A stretch of 64,000 nucleotides of DNA from Osmia lignaria lignaria (lineage: Eukaryota; Arthropoda; Insecta; Hymenoptera; Megachilidae): contig NW_027478166.1 of NCBI RefSeq assembly GCF_051020975.1, positions 12,773,501 to 12,837,500 on the forward strand. The letters run 5' to 3'. Shown here piece by piece: positions 49,041 to 61,533 of the stretch. The first letter of the stretch is position 1; every line of letters starts with the position of its first letter. The translations under genes and the position numbers were made by a program. The notes beneath the pieces are model-generated. The model had not been told where the DNA came from and did not search any database. It was given only the letters and a program-made list of their open reading frames with translations.

Positions 49041-50654
49041 GATAAATCTGCAAATATGTCGGAAACGAAGCGAGCTATGGCAAAATGTTAAGAGACTTTA
49101 TTTGTATAGAATTAAGTTTCCTACTTTTTATGTTCAATGATATTTTTTGATCAGTTGCGTAGTTCTCGAGATATATCAAGATATTTAAAAGTTCCGAAGC
49201 CGCACCAACATAATAGAGATACAGAAACACCGTGGCCCCTTTCTTTGAGATAACTCTGCACTATTGCGAACTGCAAATGCCACTTCCAGCTTAGCTGTGC
49301 AGAGGAAGAACAACAAGAAGAAGAAATATCTCGAAATATGTCCGTCAGGCCAGTTCCTTTGAGCTGAATCTGCAAATATCTCGGAAACGAAGCGAGCTAT
49401 GGCAAAATGTTAAGAGACGTTTTTTGTAGAGAATTATGTTTCCTACAATTTATGTTCTATGATATTTTTTGATCAGAAGCGTAGTTTTCGAGATATATCG
49501 AGATATTTAAAAGTTCCGAAGCCGCACCAACATAATAGAGATACAGAAACACCGTGGCCCCTTTCTTTGAGATAACTCTGCACTAGTGCGAGCCGCAAAT
49601 GCCACTTCCAGCTTAGCTGTGCAGAAGAAGAACAACAAGAAGAAGAAATATCTCGAAATATGTCCGTCAGGCCCCTTCCCTTGAGATAAATCTGCAAATA
49701 TCTCGGAAACGAAGCGAGCTATGGCAAAATGTTAAGAGACCTTTTTTGTAGAGAATTAAGTTTCCTACTTTTTATGTTGTATGATATTTTTTGATCAGAT
49801 GCGTAGTTCTCGAGATATATCGAGATATTTAAAAGTTCCGAAGCCGCACCAACATAATAGAGATACAGAAACACCGTGGCCCCTTTCTTTGAGATAACTC
49901 TGCACTAGTGCGAGCCGCAAATGCCACTTCCAGCTTAGCTGTGCAGAAGAAGAACAACAAGAAGAAGAAATATCTCGAAATATGTCCGTCAGGCCCCTTC
50001 CCTTGAGATAAATCTGCAAATATCTCGGAAACGAAGCGGGCTATTGCAAAATGTTAGGAGACCTTTTTTGTAGAGAATTGAGTTTCCTACTTTTTATGTT
50101 CTATGATATTTTTTGATCAGATGCGTAGTTCTCGAGATATATCAAGATATTTAAAAGTTAAGAAGCCGCACCAACATAATAGAGATACAGAAACACCGTG
50201 GCCCCTTTCTTTGAGATAACTCTGCACTATTGCGAGCTGCAAATGCCACTTCCAGCTTAGCTGTGCAGAAGAAGAACAACAAGAAGAAGAAATATCACGA
50301 AATATGTCCGTTAGGCCCCTTCCCTTGAGATAAATCTGCAAATATCTCGGAAACGAAGCGAGCTACTGCAAAATGTTAAGAGACCTTTTTTGTAGAGAAT
50401 TATGTTTTCTACAATTTATGTTCTATGATATTTTTTGATCAGAAGCGTAGTTTTCGAGATATATCGAGATATTTAAAAGTTCCGAAGCCGCACCAACATA
50501 ATAGAGATACAGAAACACCGTGGCCCCTTTCTTTGAGATAACTCTGCACTAGTGCGAGCCGCAAATGCCACTTCCAGCTTAGCTGTGCAGAAGAAGAACA
50601 ACAAGAAGAAGAAATATCACGAAATATGTCCGTCAGGCCCCTTTCCTTGAGATA

Positions 50655-52580
50655 AATCTGCAAATATCTCGGAAACGATGCCAGCTATGGGAAAATGTTA
50701 AGAGACCTTTTTTGTAGAGAATTACGTTTCCTACTTTTTATCTTCTATGATATTTTTTGATCAGATGCGTAGTTCTAGAGATATACCAAGATATTTAAAA
50801 GTTCCAAAGCCGCACCAACATAATAGAGATACAGAAACACCGTGGCCCCTTTCTTTGAGATAACTCTGCACTATTGCGAGCTGCAAATGCCACTTCCAGC
50901 TTAGCTGTGCAGAAGAAGAACAACAAGAAGAAGAAATATCTCGAAATATGTCCGTCAGGCCACTTCCCTTGAGATAAATCTGCAAATATCTCGGAAACGA
51001 AGCGAGCTATGGCAAAATGTTAAGAGACCTTTTTTGTAGAGAATTATGTTTCCTACTTTTTATGTTCTATGATATTTTTTGATCAGACGCGTAGTTCTCG
51101 AGATATATCAAGATATTTAAAAGTCCGAAGCCGCACCAACATAATAGAGATACAGAAACACCGTGGCCCCTTTCTTTGAGATATCTCTGCACTATTGCGA
51201 GCTGCAAATGCCGCTTCCAGCTTAGCTGCGCAGAAGAAGAACAACAAGAAGAAGAAATATCTCGAAATATGTCCGTCAGGCCCCTTCCCTTGAGATAAAT
51301 CTGCAAATATCTCGGAAACGAAGCGAGCTATGGCAAAATATTAAGAGATCTTTTTTGTAGGAAATTAAGTTTCCTACTATTTATGTTCTATGATATTTTT
51401 TGATCAGATGCGTAGTTCTCGAGATATATCAAGATATTTAAAAGTTCCGAAGCCGCACCAACATAATAGAGATACAGAAACAGCGTGGCCCCTTTCTGCG
51501 AGATAACTCTGCACCATTGCGAGCTGGAAATGCCACTTCCAGTTTAGCTGTGCAGACGAAGAACAACAAGAAGAAGAAATACCTCGAAATATGTCCGTCA
51601 GGCCCAATCCTTTGAGCTGAATCTGCAAATATCTCGGAAACAATGCGAGCTATGGCAAAACGTTGAGAGACCTTTTTTGTAAGAAATTAAGCTTCCTACT
51701 TTTTATGTTCTATGATATTTTTTGATCAGATGCGTAGTTCTCGAGATATATCAAGATATTTAAAAGTTCCGAAGCCGCACCAACATAATAGAGATACAGA
51801 AACACCGTGGCCCCTTTCTTTGAGATAACTCTGCGCTATTGCGAGCTGGTAATGCCACTTCCAGTTTAGCTGTGCAGAAGAAGAACAACAAGAAGAAGAA
51901 ATATCTCGAAATATGTCCGTCAGGCCCCTTCCCTTGAGATATATCTGCAAATATCTCGGAAACGAAACGAGCTATGGCAAAATGTTAAGAGACCTTTTTT
52001 GTAGAGAATTATGTTTCCTACAATTTATGTTCTATGATATTTTTTGATCAGAAGCGTAGTTTTCGAGATATATCGAGATATTTAAAAGTTCCGAAGCCGC
52101 ACCAACATAATAGAGATACAGAAACACCGTGGCCCCTTTCTTTGAGATAACTCTGCCCTAGTGCGAGCCGCAAATGCCGCATCCAGCTTAGCTGTGCAGA
52201 AGAAGAACAACAAGAAGAAGAAATATGTCGAAATATGTCCGTCAGGCCCCTTCCCTTGAGCTAAATCTGCATATATCTCGGAAACGATGCGAGCTATGGC
52301 AAAATGTTAAGAGACCTTTTTTGTAGAGAATTAAGTTTTCTACTTTTTATGTTCTATGATATTTTTTGATCAGATGCGTAGTTCTCGAGATATATCAAGA
52401 TATTTAAAAGTTCCGAAGCTGCACCAATATAATAGAGGTACAGAAACACCGTGGCCTCTTTCTTTGAGATAACTCTGCACTATTGCGAGCTGCAAATGCC
52501 ACTTCCAGCTTAGCTGTGCAGAAGAAGAACAACAAGAAGAAGAAATATCTCGAAATATGTCCGTCAGGCCCCTTCCCTTG
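50655..52580. repeat. 6-monomer block copied at 10-monomer offset to 53874-55800
   Basis: Shared markers are CGATGCCAGCTATGGG, GAATTACGTTTCC, TTTTTATCTTC, GATATACCAAG, GTTCCAAAGCC, GCTGCGCAGAAG, CAGACGAAGAAC, AATACCTCG, GGCCCAATCC, GTAAGAAATTAAGC and GCCGCATCCAGC. Differences: GTTCTAGAG against GTTCTCGAG, a T missing at 51124, CCCCTTTC against CCCCATTC, TGTCCG against TGACCG, and GATGCG against GATGGG. Confidence 0.85.
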
Positions 52581-52989
52581 AGATAAATCTGCAAATATCT
52601 CGGAAACGAAGCGAGCTATGGCAAAATGTTAGGAGACCTTTTTTGTAGAGAATTAAGTTTCCTGCTTTTTATGTTCTACGATATTTTTTGATCAGATGCG
52701 TAGTTCTCGAGATATATCAAGATATTTAAAAGTTCCGAAGCCGCACCAACATAATAGAGATACAGAAACACCGTGGCCCCTTTCTTTGAGATAACTCTGC
52801 ACTATTGCGAGCCGCAAAAGCCACTTCCAGCTTAGCTGTGCAGAAGAAGAACAACAAGAAGAAGAAATATCTCGAAATATGTCCGTCAGGCCCCTTCCCT
52901 TGAGATAAATCTGCAAATATCTCGGAAACGAAGCGAGCTATGGCAAAATGTTAAGAGACCTTTTTTGTAGAGAATTGAGTTTCCTACTT

Positions 52990-53890
52990 TTTATGTTCTA
53001 TGATATTTTTTGATCAGATGCGTAGTTCTCGAGATATATCAAGATATTTAAAAGTTAAGAAGCCGCACCAACATAATAGAGATACAGAAACACCGTGGCC
53101 CCTTTCTTTGAGATAACTCTGCACTATTGCGAGCTGCAAATGCCACTTCCAGCTTAGCTGTGCAGAAGAAGAACAACAAGAAGAAGAAATATCACGAAAT
53201 ATGTCCGTTAGGCCCCTTCCCTTGAGATAAATCTGCAAATATCTCGGAAACGAAGCGAGCTACTGCAAAATGTTAAGAGACCTTTTTTGTAGAGAATTAT
53301 GTTTTCTACAATTTATGTTCTATGATATTTTTTGATCAGAAGCGTAGTTTTCGAGATATATCGAGATATTTAAAAGTTCCGAAGCCGCACCAACATAATA
53401 GAGATACAGAAACACCGTGGCCCCTTTCTTTGAGATAACTCTGCACTAGTGCGAGCCGCAAATGCCACTTCCAGCTTAGCTGTGCAGAAGAAGAACAACA
53501 AGAAGAAGAAATATCTCGAAATATGTCCGTCAGGCCCCTTCCCTTGAGATAAATCAGCAAATATCTCGGAAACGAAGCGAGCTATGGCAAAATGTTAAGA
53601 GACCTCTTTTGTAGAGAATTAAGTTTCCTACTTTTTATGTTGTATGATATTTTTTGATCAAATGCGTAGTTCTCGAGATATATCGAGATATTTAAAAGTT
53701 CCGAAGCCGCACCAACATAATAGAGATACAGAAACACCGTGGCCCCTTTCTTTGAGATAACTCTGCACTAGTGCGAGCCGCAAATGCCACTTCCAGCTTA
53801 GCTGTGCAGAAGAAGAACAACAAGAAGAAGAAATATCTCGAAATATGTCCGTCAGGCCCCTTCCCTTGAGATAAATCTGCAAATATCTCG
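52990..53890. repeat. Block copied at 10-monomer offset to 56210-57110, with a third partial copy near 50090-50630
   Basis: All three carry AAAGTTAAGAAGCC (about 50155, 53052 and 56272), ATATCACGAAATATG, GCTACTGCAAAATG and TATGTTTTCTACAATTT. The two later copies also share AATCAGCAAAT, GACCTCTTTTG and TTGATCAAATGCG, which the first lacks. The order of branching is therefore visible: the two later copies are the closest pair. Confidence 0.8.
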
Positions 53891-55800
53891 GAAACGATGC
53901 CAGCTATGGGAAAATGTTAAGAGACCTTTTTTGTAGAGAATTACGTTTCCTACTTTTTATCTTCTATGATATTTTTTGATCAGATGCGTAGTTCTCGAGA
54001 TATACCAAGATATTTAAAAGTTCCAAAGCCGCACCAACATAATAGAGATACAGAAACACCGTGGCCCCTTTCTTTGAGATAACTCTGCACTATTGCGAGC
54101 TGCAAATGCCACTTCCAGCTTAGCTGTGCAGAAGAAGAACAACAAGAAGAAGAAATATCTCGAAATATGTCCGTCAGGCCACTTCCCTTGAGATAAATCT
54201 GCAAATATCTCGGAAACGAAGCGAGCTATGGCAAAATGTTAAGAGACCTTTTTTGTAGAGAATTATGTTTCCTACTTTTTATGTTCTATGATATTTTTTG
54301 ATCAGACGCGTAGTTCTCGAGATATATCAAGATATTTAAAAGTTCCGAAGCCGCACCAACATAATAGAGATACAGAAACACCGTGGCCCCATTCTTTGAG
54401 ATATCTCTGCACTATTGCGAGCTGCAAATGCCGCTTCCAGCTTAGCTGCGCAGAAGAAGAACAACAAGAAGAAGAAATATCTCGAAATATGACCGTCAGG
54501 CCCCTTCCCTTGAGATAAATCTGCAAATATCTCGGAAACGAAGCGAGCTATGGCAAAATATTAAGAGATCTTTTTTGTAGGAAATTAAGTTTCCTACTAT
54601 TTATGTTCTATGATATTTTTTGATCAGATGCGTAGTTCTCGAGATATATCAAGATATTTAAAAGTTCCGAAGCCGCACCAACATAATAGAGATACAGAAA
54701 CAGCGTGGCCCCTTTCTGCGAGATAACTCTGCACCATTGCGAGCTGGAAATGCCACTTCCAGTTTAGCTGTGCAGACGAAGAACAACAAGAAGAAGAAAT
54801 ACCTCGAAATATGTCCGTCAGGCCCAATCCTTTGAGCTGAATCTGCAAATATCTCGGAAACAATGCGAGCTATGGCAAAACGTTGAGAGACCTTTTTTGT
54901 AAGAAATTAAGCTTCCTACTTTTTATGTTCTATGATATTTTTTGATCAGATGGGTAGTTCTCGAGATATATCAAGATATTTAAAAGTTCCGAAGCCGCAC
55001 CAACATAATAGAGATACAGAAACACCGTGGCCCCTTTCTTTGAGATAACTCTGCGCTATTGCGAGCTGGTAATGCCACTTCCAGTTTAGCTGTGCAGAAG
55101 AAGAACAACAAGAAGAAGAAATATCTCGAAATATGTCCGTCAGGCCCCTTCCCTTGAGATATATCTGCAAATATCTCGGAAACGAAACGAGCTATGGCAA
55201 AATGTTAAGAGACCTTTTTTGTAGAGAATTATGTTTCCTACAATTTATGTTCTATGATATTTTTTGATCAGAAGCGTAGTTTTCGAGATATATCGAGATA
55301 TTTAAAAGTTCCGAAGCCGCACCAACATAATAGAGATACAGAAACACCGTGGCCCCTTTCTTTGAGATAACTCTGCCCTAGTGCGAGCCGCAAATGCCGC
55401 ATCCAGCTTAGCTGTGCAGAAGAAGAACAACAAGAAGAAGAAATATGTCGAAATATGTCCGTCAGGCCCCTTCCCTTGAGCTAAATCTGCATATATCTCG
55501 GAAACGATGCGAGCTATGGCAAAATGTTAAGAGACCTTTTTTGTAGAGAATTAAGTTTTCTACTTTTTATGTTCTATGATATTTTTTGATCAGATGCGTA
55601 GTTCTCGAGATATATCAAGATATTTAAAAGTTCCGAAGCTGCACCAATATAATAGAGGTACAGAAACACCGTGGCCTCTTTCTTTGAGATAACTCTGCAC
55701 TATTGCGAGCTGCAAATGCCACTTCCAGCTTAGCTGTGCAGAAGAAGAACAACAAGAAGAAGAAATATCTCGAAATATGTCCGTCAGGCCCCTTCCCTTG
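53874..55800. repeat. Partner block of 50655-52580
   Basis: Second copy at +3219/+3220. It keeps the T that is missing at 51124 in the first copy. Its last unit runs into a junction (about 55800) with a block that is itself copied at a 5-monomer offset. Confidence 0.85.
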
Positions 55801-56270
55801 AGATATATCTGCAAATATCTCGGAAACGAAACGAGCTATGGCAAAATGTTAAGAGACCTTTTTTGTAGAGAATTATGTTTCCTACAATTTATGTTCTATG
55901 ATATTTTTTGATCAGAAGCGTAGTTTTCGAGATATATCGAGATATTTAAAAGTTCCGAAGCCGCACCAACATAATAGAGATACAGAAACACCGTGGCCCC
56001 TTTCTTTGAGATAACTCTGCCCTAGTGCGAGCCGCAAATGCCGCATCCAGCTTAGCTGTGCAGAAGAAGAACAACAAGAAGAAGAAATATGTCGAAATAT
56101 GTCCGTCAGGCCCCTTCCCTTGAGATAAATCTGCATATATCTCGGAAACGATGCGAGCTATGGCAAAATGTTAAGAGACCTTTTTTGTAGAGAATTAAGT
56201 TTTCTACTTTTTATGTTCTATGATATTTTTTGATCAGATGCGTAGTTCTCGAGATATATCAAGATATTTA
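55800..56270. repeat. Block copied at 5-monomer offset (1610 bp) to 57410-57880
   Basis: Shared markers are GAAACGAAACGAGC, TGCCCTAGTGCGAGCC, GCCGCATCCAGC, AAATATGTCG, GCATATATCTCGG and AGTTTTCTAC. The copies part at GTTAAGAAGCC (56273) against GTTCCGAAGCC (57883). Confidence 0.8.
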
Positions 56271-57110
56271 AAAGTTAAGAAGCCGCACCAACATAATAGA
56301 GATACAGAAACACCGTGGCCCCTTTCTTTGAGATAACTCTGCACTATTGCGAGCTGCAAATGCCACTTCCAGCTTAGCTGTGCAGAAGAAGAACAACAAG
56401 AAGAAGAAATATCACGAAATATGTCCGTTAGGCCCCTTCCCTTGAGATAAATCTGCAAATATCTCGGAAACGAAGCGAGCTACTGCAAAATGTTAAGAGA
56501 CCTTTTTTGTAGAGAATTATGTTTTCTACAATTTATGTTCTATGATATTTTTTGATCAGAAGCGTAGTTTTCGAGATATATCGAGATATTTAAAAGTTCC
56601 GAAGCCGCACCAACATAATAGAGATACAGAAACACCGTGGCCCCTTTCTTTGAGATAACTCTGCACTAGTGCGAGCCGCAAATGCCACTTCCAGCTTAGC
56701 TGTGCAGAAGAAGAACAACAAGAAGAAGAAATATCTCGAAATATGTCCGTCAGGCCCCTTCCCTTGAGATAAATCAGCAAATATCTCGGAAACGAAGCGA
56801 GCTATGGCAAAATGTTAAGAGACCTCTTTTGTAGAGAATTAAGTTTCCTACTTTTTATGTTGTATGATATTTTTTGATCAAATGCGTAGTTCTCGAGATA
56901 TATCGAGATATTTAAAAGTTCCGAAGCCGCACCAACATAATAGAGATACAGAAACACCGTGGCCCCTTTCTTTGAGATAACTCTGCACTAGTGCGAGCCG
57001 CAAATGCCACTTCCAGCTTAGCTGTGCAGAAGAAGAACAACAAGAAGAAGAAATATCTCGAAATATGTCCGTCAGGCCCCTTCCCTTGAGATAAATCTGC
57101 AAATATCTCG
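56210..57110. repeat. Partner block of 52990-53890
   Basis: Second copy at +3220 with no difference seen in the core. After 57110 it continues with CGAAGCGAGC where the first copy has CGATGCCAGC. Confidence 0.8.
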
Positions 57111-57185
57111 GAAACGAAGCGAGCTATGGCAAAATGTTAAGAGACCTTTTTTGTAGAGAATTATGTTTCCTACTTTTTATGTTCT

Positions 57186-57521
57186 ATGATATTTTTTGAT
57201 CAGACGCGTAGTTCTCGAGATATATCAAGATATTTAAAAGTTCCGAAGCCGCACCAACATAATAGAGATACAGAAACACCGTGGCCCCTTTCTTTGAGAT
57301 ATCTCTGCACTATTGCGAGCTGCAAATGCCGCTTCCAGCTTAGCTGCGCAGAAGAAGAACAACAAGAAGAAGAAATATCTCGAAATATGTCCGTCAGGCC
57401 CCTTCCCTTGAGATATATCTGCAAATATCTCGGAAACGAAACGAGCTATGGCAAAATGTTAAGAGACCTTTTTTGTAGAGAATTATGTTTCCTACAATTT
57501 ATGTTCTATGATATTTTTTGA
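57186..57521 (+). other. 111-codon plus-strand frame, the longest ATG frame in the window, judged non-coding
   Basis: In this unit GAGATAAC reads GAGATATC, which removes the TAA. A second change (GAGATATATC in sub-repeat B) keeps the frame open until TGA in the next TTTTGATCAG. The frame begins at the ATG at 57186. Sister units lacking the second change give shorter frames (for example 54288-54518, 76 codons). The length follows from two point changes in a satellite, and I see no protein family. Confidence 0.7.
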
Positions 57522-57880
57522 TCAGAAGCGTAGTTTTCGAGATATATCGAGATATTTAAAAGTTCCGAAGCCGCACCAACATAATAGAGATACAGAAACA
57601 CCGTGGCCCCTTTCTTTGAGATAACTCTGCCCTAGTGCGAGCCGCAAATGCCGCATCCAGCTTAGCTGTGCAGAAGAAGAACAACAAGAAGAAGAAATAT
57701 GTCGAAATATGTCCGTCAGGCCCCTTCCCTTGAGATAAATCTGCATATATCTCGGAAACGATGCGAGCTATGGCAAAATGTTAAGAGACCTTTTTTGTAG
57801 AGAATTAAGTTTTCTACTTTTTATGTTCTATGATATTTTTTGATCAGATGCGTAGTTCTCGAGATATATCAAGATATTTA
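57410..57880. repeat. Partner block of 55800-56270
   Basis: Second copy. The units at 52048 and 55268 are close relatives but read GAGCTAAATC, so this lineage exists in two sub-forms within 6 kb. Confidence 0.8.
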
Positions 57881-58165
57881 AAAGTTCCGAAGCCGCACCA
57901 ACATAATAGAGATACAGAAACACCGTGGCCCCTTTCTTTGAGATACCTCTGCACTATTGCGAGCTGTAAATGCCACGTCCAGCTTAGCTGTGCAGAAGAA
58001 GAACAACAAGAAGAAGAAATATCTCGAAATATGTCCGTCAGGCCCCTTCCGTCGAGATAAATCTGCAGATATCTCGGAAACGAAGCGAGATATGGCAAAA
58101 CGTTAAGAGACCTTTTTTGTAGAGAATTAAGTTTCCTACTTTTTATGTTCTATGATATTTTTTGA

Positions 58166-59131
58166 TCAGATGCGTAGGTCTCGAGATATATCAAGATATT
58201 TAAAAGTTCCGAAGCCGCACCAACATAATAGAGATACAGAAACACCGTGGCCCCTTTCTTTGAGATAACTCTGCACTATTGCGAGCTGCAAATGCCAGTT
58301 CGAGCTTAGCTGTGCAGAAGAAGCACAACAAGAACAAGAAATATCTCGGATTAAGTCCGTCAGGCCCCTTCCCTTGAGCTAAATCTGCAAATATCTCGGA
58401 AACGATGCGAGCTATGGCAAAATGTTAAGAGACCTTTTTTGTAGATAATTAAGTTTCCTACTTCTTACCTTCTATGATATTTTTTGATCAGATGCGTAAT
58501 TCTCGAGATATATCAAGATATTTAAAAGTTCCGAAGCCGCACCAACATAATAGAGATACAGAAACACCGTGGCCCCTTTCTGTGAGATAACTCTGCACTA
58601 TTGCGAGCTGCAAATGCCAGTTCGAGCTTAGCTGTGCGGAAGAAGCACAACAAGAACAAGAAATATCTCGGAATATGTCCGTCAGGCCCGTTCCTTTGAG
58701 CTGAATCTGCAAATATCTCGGAAACAATGCGAGCTATGGCAAAACGTTGAGACACCCTTTTTGTAGGAAATTAAGTTTCCTACTATTTATGTTCTATGAT
58801 ATTTTTTGATCAGATGCGTAGTTTTCGAGATATATCGAGATATTTAAAGGTTCCGAAGCCGCACCAACATAATAAAGATACATAAACACCGTGGCCTCTT
58901 TCTTCGTGATAACTCTGCACTATTCCGAGCTGCAAATGTAACTTCCACTTTAGCTGTGCAGAAGAAGAACAACAAGAAGAAGAAATATCTCGAAATATGT
59001 CCGTCAGGCCCCTTCCCTTGAATTAGATCTGCAAATATCTCGGAAACGATGCGAGCTATGGCAAAATGATAAGAGACCTTTTTTGTAGAGAATTACGTTT
59101 CCTACAATCTAGGTTCTATGATATTTTTTGA
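58166..59131. repeat. Three strongly diverged monomers
   Basis: The units at 58166, 58488 and 58810 hold the highest density of private changes I saw. Examples are GCCAGTTCGAGC, GAAGCACAACAAGAACAAG, CTTCTTACCTTC, TTTCTGTGAGATAAC, AAAGGTTCC, AATAAAGATACATAAAC, TTCTTCGTGATAAC, AATGTAACTTCCACTTTAGC, CTTGAATTAGATC, AAAATGATAAG and ACAATCTAGG. Despite this each unit is still 322 bases long. They may be remnants of an older array layer not yet replaced by homogenised units. Confidence 0.8.
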
Positions 59132-59279
59132 TCAGATGCGTAGTTTTCGAGATATATCAAGATATTTAAAAGTTCCGAAGCCGCACCAACATAATAGAGA
59201 TACGGAAACACCGTGGCCCCTTTCTGCGAGATAACTCTGCACTATTGCGAGCTGCAAATGCCGCTTCCAGCTTAGCTGT

Positions 59280-59710
59280 GCAGAAGAAGAACAACAAGAA
59301 GAAGAAATATTTCGAAGTATGTCCGTCAGGCCCCTTCCCTTGAGATAAATCTGCAAATATCTCGGAAACGAAGCGAGCTACGGCAAAATGTTAAGAGACC
59401 TTTTTTGTAGAAAATTGGGTTTCCTACTTTTTATGTTGTATGATATTTTTTGATCAGATGCGTAGTTCTCGAGATATATCAAGATATTTAAAAGTTCCGA
59501 AGCTGCACCAACATAATAGAGGTACAGAAACACCGTGGCCTCTTTCTTTGAGATAACTCTGCACTATTGCGAGCTGCAAATGCCACTTCCAGCTTAGCTG
59601 TGCAGAAGAGGAACAACAAGAAGAAGAAATATCTCGGAATATGTCCGTCAGGCCCCTTCCCTTGAGATAAATCTGCAAATATCTCGGAAACGAAGCGAGC
59701 TATGGCAAAA
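59280..59710. repeat. Block copied at 7-monomer offset (2254 bp) to 61534-61964
   Basis: Shared markers are AATATTTCGAAGTATG, GCTACGGCAAAATG, GAAAATT(A/G)GGTTTCC, GAAGCTGCACC with GAGGTACAG, GGCCTCTTTC, GAAGAGGAAC and CGGAATATG. Differences include TTGGG against TTAGG, and AATAGAGG against AATCGAGG. Confidence 0.8.
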
Positions 59711-59769
59711 TGTTTAGAGACCTTTCTTGTAGAGAATTAAGTTTCCTACGTTTTATGTAGTATGATATT

Positions 59770-60780
59770 TTTTGATCAGATGCGTAGTTCTCGAGATATA
59801 TCAAGATATTTAAAAGTTCCGAAGCCGCACCAACACAATAGAGATACAGAAACACCGTGGCCCCTTTCTTTGAGATAACTCTGCACTATTGCGAGCTGCA
59901 AATGCCACTTCCAGCTTAGCTGTGCAGAAGAAGATCAACACGAAGAAGAAATATCTCGAAATATGTCCGTCAGGCCCCTTCCCTTGAGATAAATCTGCAA
60001 ATATCTCGGAAACGAAGCGAGCTATGGCAAAATGTTAAGAGACCTTTTTTGTAGAGAACTAAGTTTCCTACCTTTTACGTTCTATGATATTTTTGGATCA
60101 GATGGGTAGTTCTCGAGATATATCAAGATATTTAAAAGTTCCGAAGCCGCACCAACATAATAGAGATACAGAAACACCGTGGCCCCTTTCTTTGAGATAA
60201 CTCTGCACTAGTGCGAGCCGCAAATGCCACTTCCAGCTTTGCTGTGCAGAAGAAGCACAACAAGAAGAAGAAATATCTCGAAATATGTCCGTCAGGCCCC
60301 TTCCCTTGAGATAAATCTGCAAATATCTCGGAAACGAAGCGAGCTATGGCAAAATGTTAAGAGACCTTTTTTGTAGAGAATTAAGTTTTCTACTTTTTAT
60401 GTTGCATGATATTTTTTGATCAGATGCGTAGTTCTCCAGATATATCAAGATATTTAAAAGTTCCGAAGCTGCACCAACATAATAGAGATACAGAAACACC
60501 GTGGCCCCTTTCTTTGAGATAACTCTGCACTAGTGCGAGCCGCAAATGCCACTTCCAGCTTAGCTGTGCTGAAGAAGAACAACAAGAAGAAGAAATGTCT
60601 CGAAATATGTCCGTTAGACCCCTTCCCTTGAGATAAATGTGCAAATATCTCGGAAACGAAGCGAGCTATGGCAAAATGTTGAGAGACCTTTTTTGTAGAG
60701 AATTAAGTTTCCTACTATTTATGTTCTATGATATTTTTTGATCAGATGCGTAGTTCTCGAGATATATCAAGATATTTAAA
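59770..60780. repeat. 3-monomer block copied at 10-monomer offset (3220 bp) to 62990-64000
   Basis: Shared markers are GAAGATCAACACGAAG, GAACTAAGTTTCC, CCTTTTACG, TTTTTGGATCAGATGGG, CAGCTTTGCTG, TGTTGCATG, TCTCCAGATATATC, CTGTGCTGAAG and GTTAGACCCC. Differences include AACACAATAG against AACATAATAG, TTAAGAG against TTGAGAG, GCACAAC against GAACAAC, AAATATC against AACTATC, and AAGAAG against AGATGAAG. Confidence 0.85.
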
Positions 60781-61533
60781 AGTTCCGAAGCCGCACCAAC
60801 ATAATAGAGATACAGAAACACCGTGGCCCCCTTCTTTGAGATAACTCTGCACTATTGCGAGCTGCAAATGCCACTTCCAGCTTAGCTGTGCAGAAGAAGA
60901 ACAACAAGAAGAAGAAATATCTCGAAATATGTCCGTCAGGCAACTTCCCTTGAGATATATCTGCAAATATCTCGGAAACCAAGCGAGCTATGGCAAAATG
61001 TTAAGAGACCTTTTTTGTAGAGAATTAAGTTTCCTACAATTTATGTTCTATGATATTTTTTGACCAGAAGCGTAGTTCTCGAGATATATCAAGATATTTA
61101 AAAGTTCCGAAGCCGCACCAACATAATAGAGATACAGAAACACCGTGGCCCCGTTCTTTGAGATAACTCTGCACTATTGCGAGCTGGAAATGCCACTTCC
61201 AGTTTAGCTGTGCAGAAGAAGAACAACAAGAAGAAGAAATATCTCGAAATATGTCCGTCAGGCAACTTCCCTTGAGATATATCTGCAAATATCTCGGAAA
61301 CGAAGCGAGCTATGGCAAAATGTTAAGAGACCTTATTTGTAGAAAATTAAGTTTCCTACTTTTTATGTTGTATGATATTTTTTGATCAGATGCGTAGTTC
61401 TCGAGATATATCAAGATATTTAAAAGTTCCGAAGCCGCACCAACATAATAGAGATACAGAAACACCGTGGCCGCTTTCTTTGAGATAACGCTGCACTATT
61501 GCGAGCTGCAAATGCCACTTCCAGCTTAGCTGT

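Larger units (their letters stand above)
33699..50116. repeat. Array domain 4: 51 monomers with 12-, 5- and 3-monomer duplications
   Basis: Typical variants here are CCTTATTTGTAGAG (many units from 36.5 to 46.9 kb), ATGAGATTTTCTGATCAG (36.2-45.6 kb), TTTTTTGGTCAG, and GGCCAGTTCCTTTGAGC in the second sub-repeat. Duplicated blocks lie at spacings of 12 (34840-36308), 11 (36590-37128), 5 (43765-44835), 4 (about 41740-42112 with 43028-43400) and 3 monomers (47240-48074). Two 1-base deletions (near 34110 and 34752) both shorten the same CCCCTTTCTTTG stretch, and a 2-base deletion sits near 39778. Confidence 0.65.
50117..58165. repeat. Array domain 5: 25 monomers built from 10-, 9- and 5-monomer copies
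   Basis: The domain is a patchwork of blocks with shared private variants: AAAGTTAAGAAGCC with ATATCACGAAATATG and GCTACTGCAAAATG (units at 50117, 53014, 56234); CGATGCCAGCTATGGG (about 50677 and 53896); GCTGCGCAGAAG (about 51226, 54446 and 57345); CCCTAGTGCGAGCC with GCATATATCTCGG (units at 52048, 55268, 55912, 57522). The dominant spacing is 3220 bp, ten monomers. A single 1-base deletion at 51124 is present in one copy only, so it arose after the duplication. Confidence 0.7.

Noticed and set aside
57186..57521. 111-codon ATG frame as a gene
   Set aside because: It exists only because two point changes removed stops in one satellite unit, and sister units are closed. There is no domain or codon signal.
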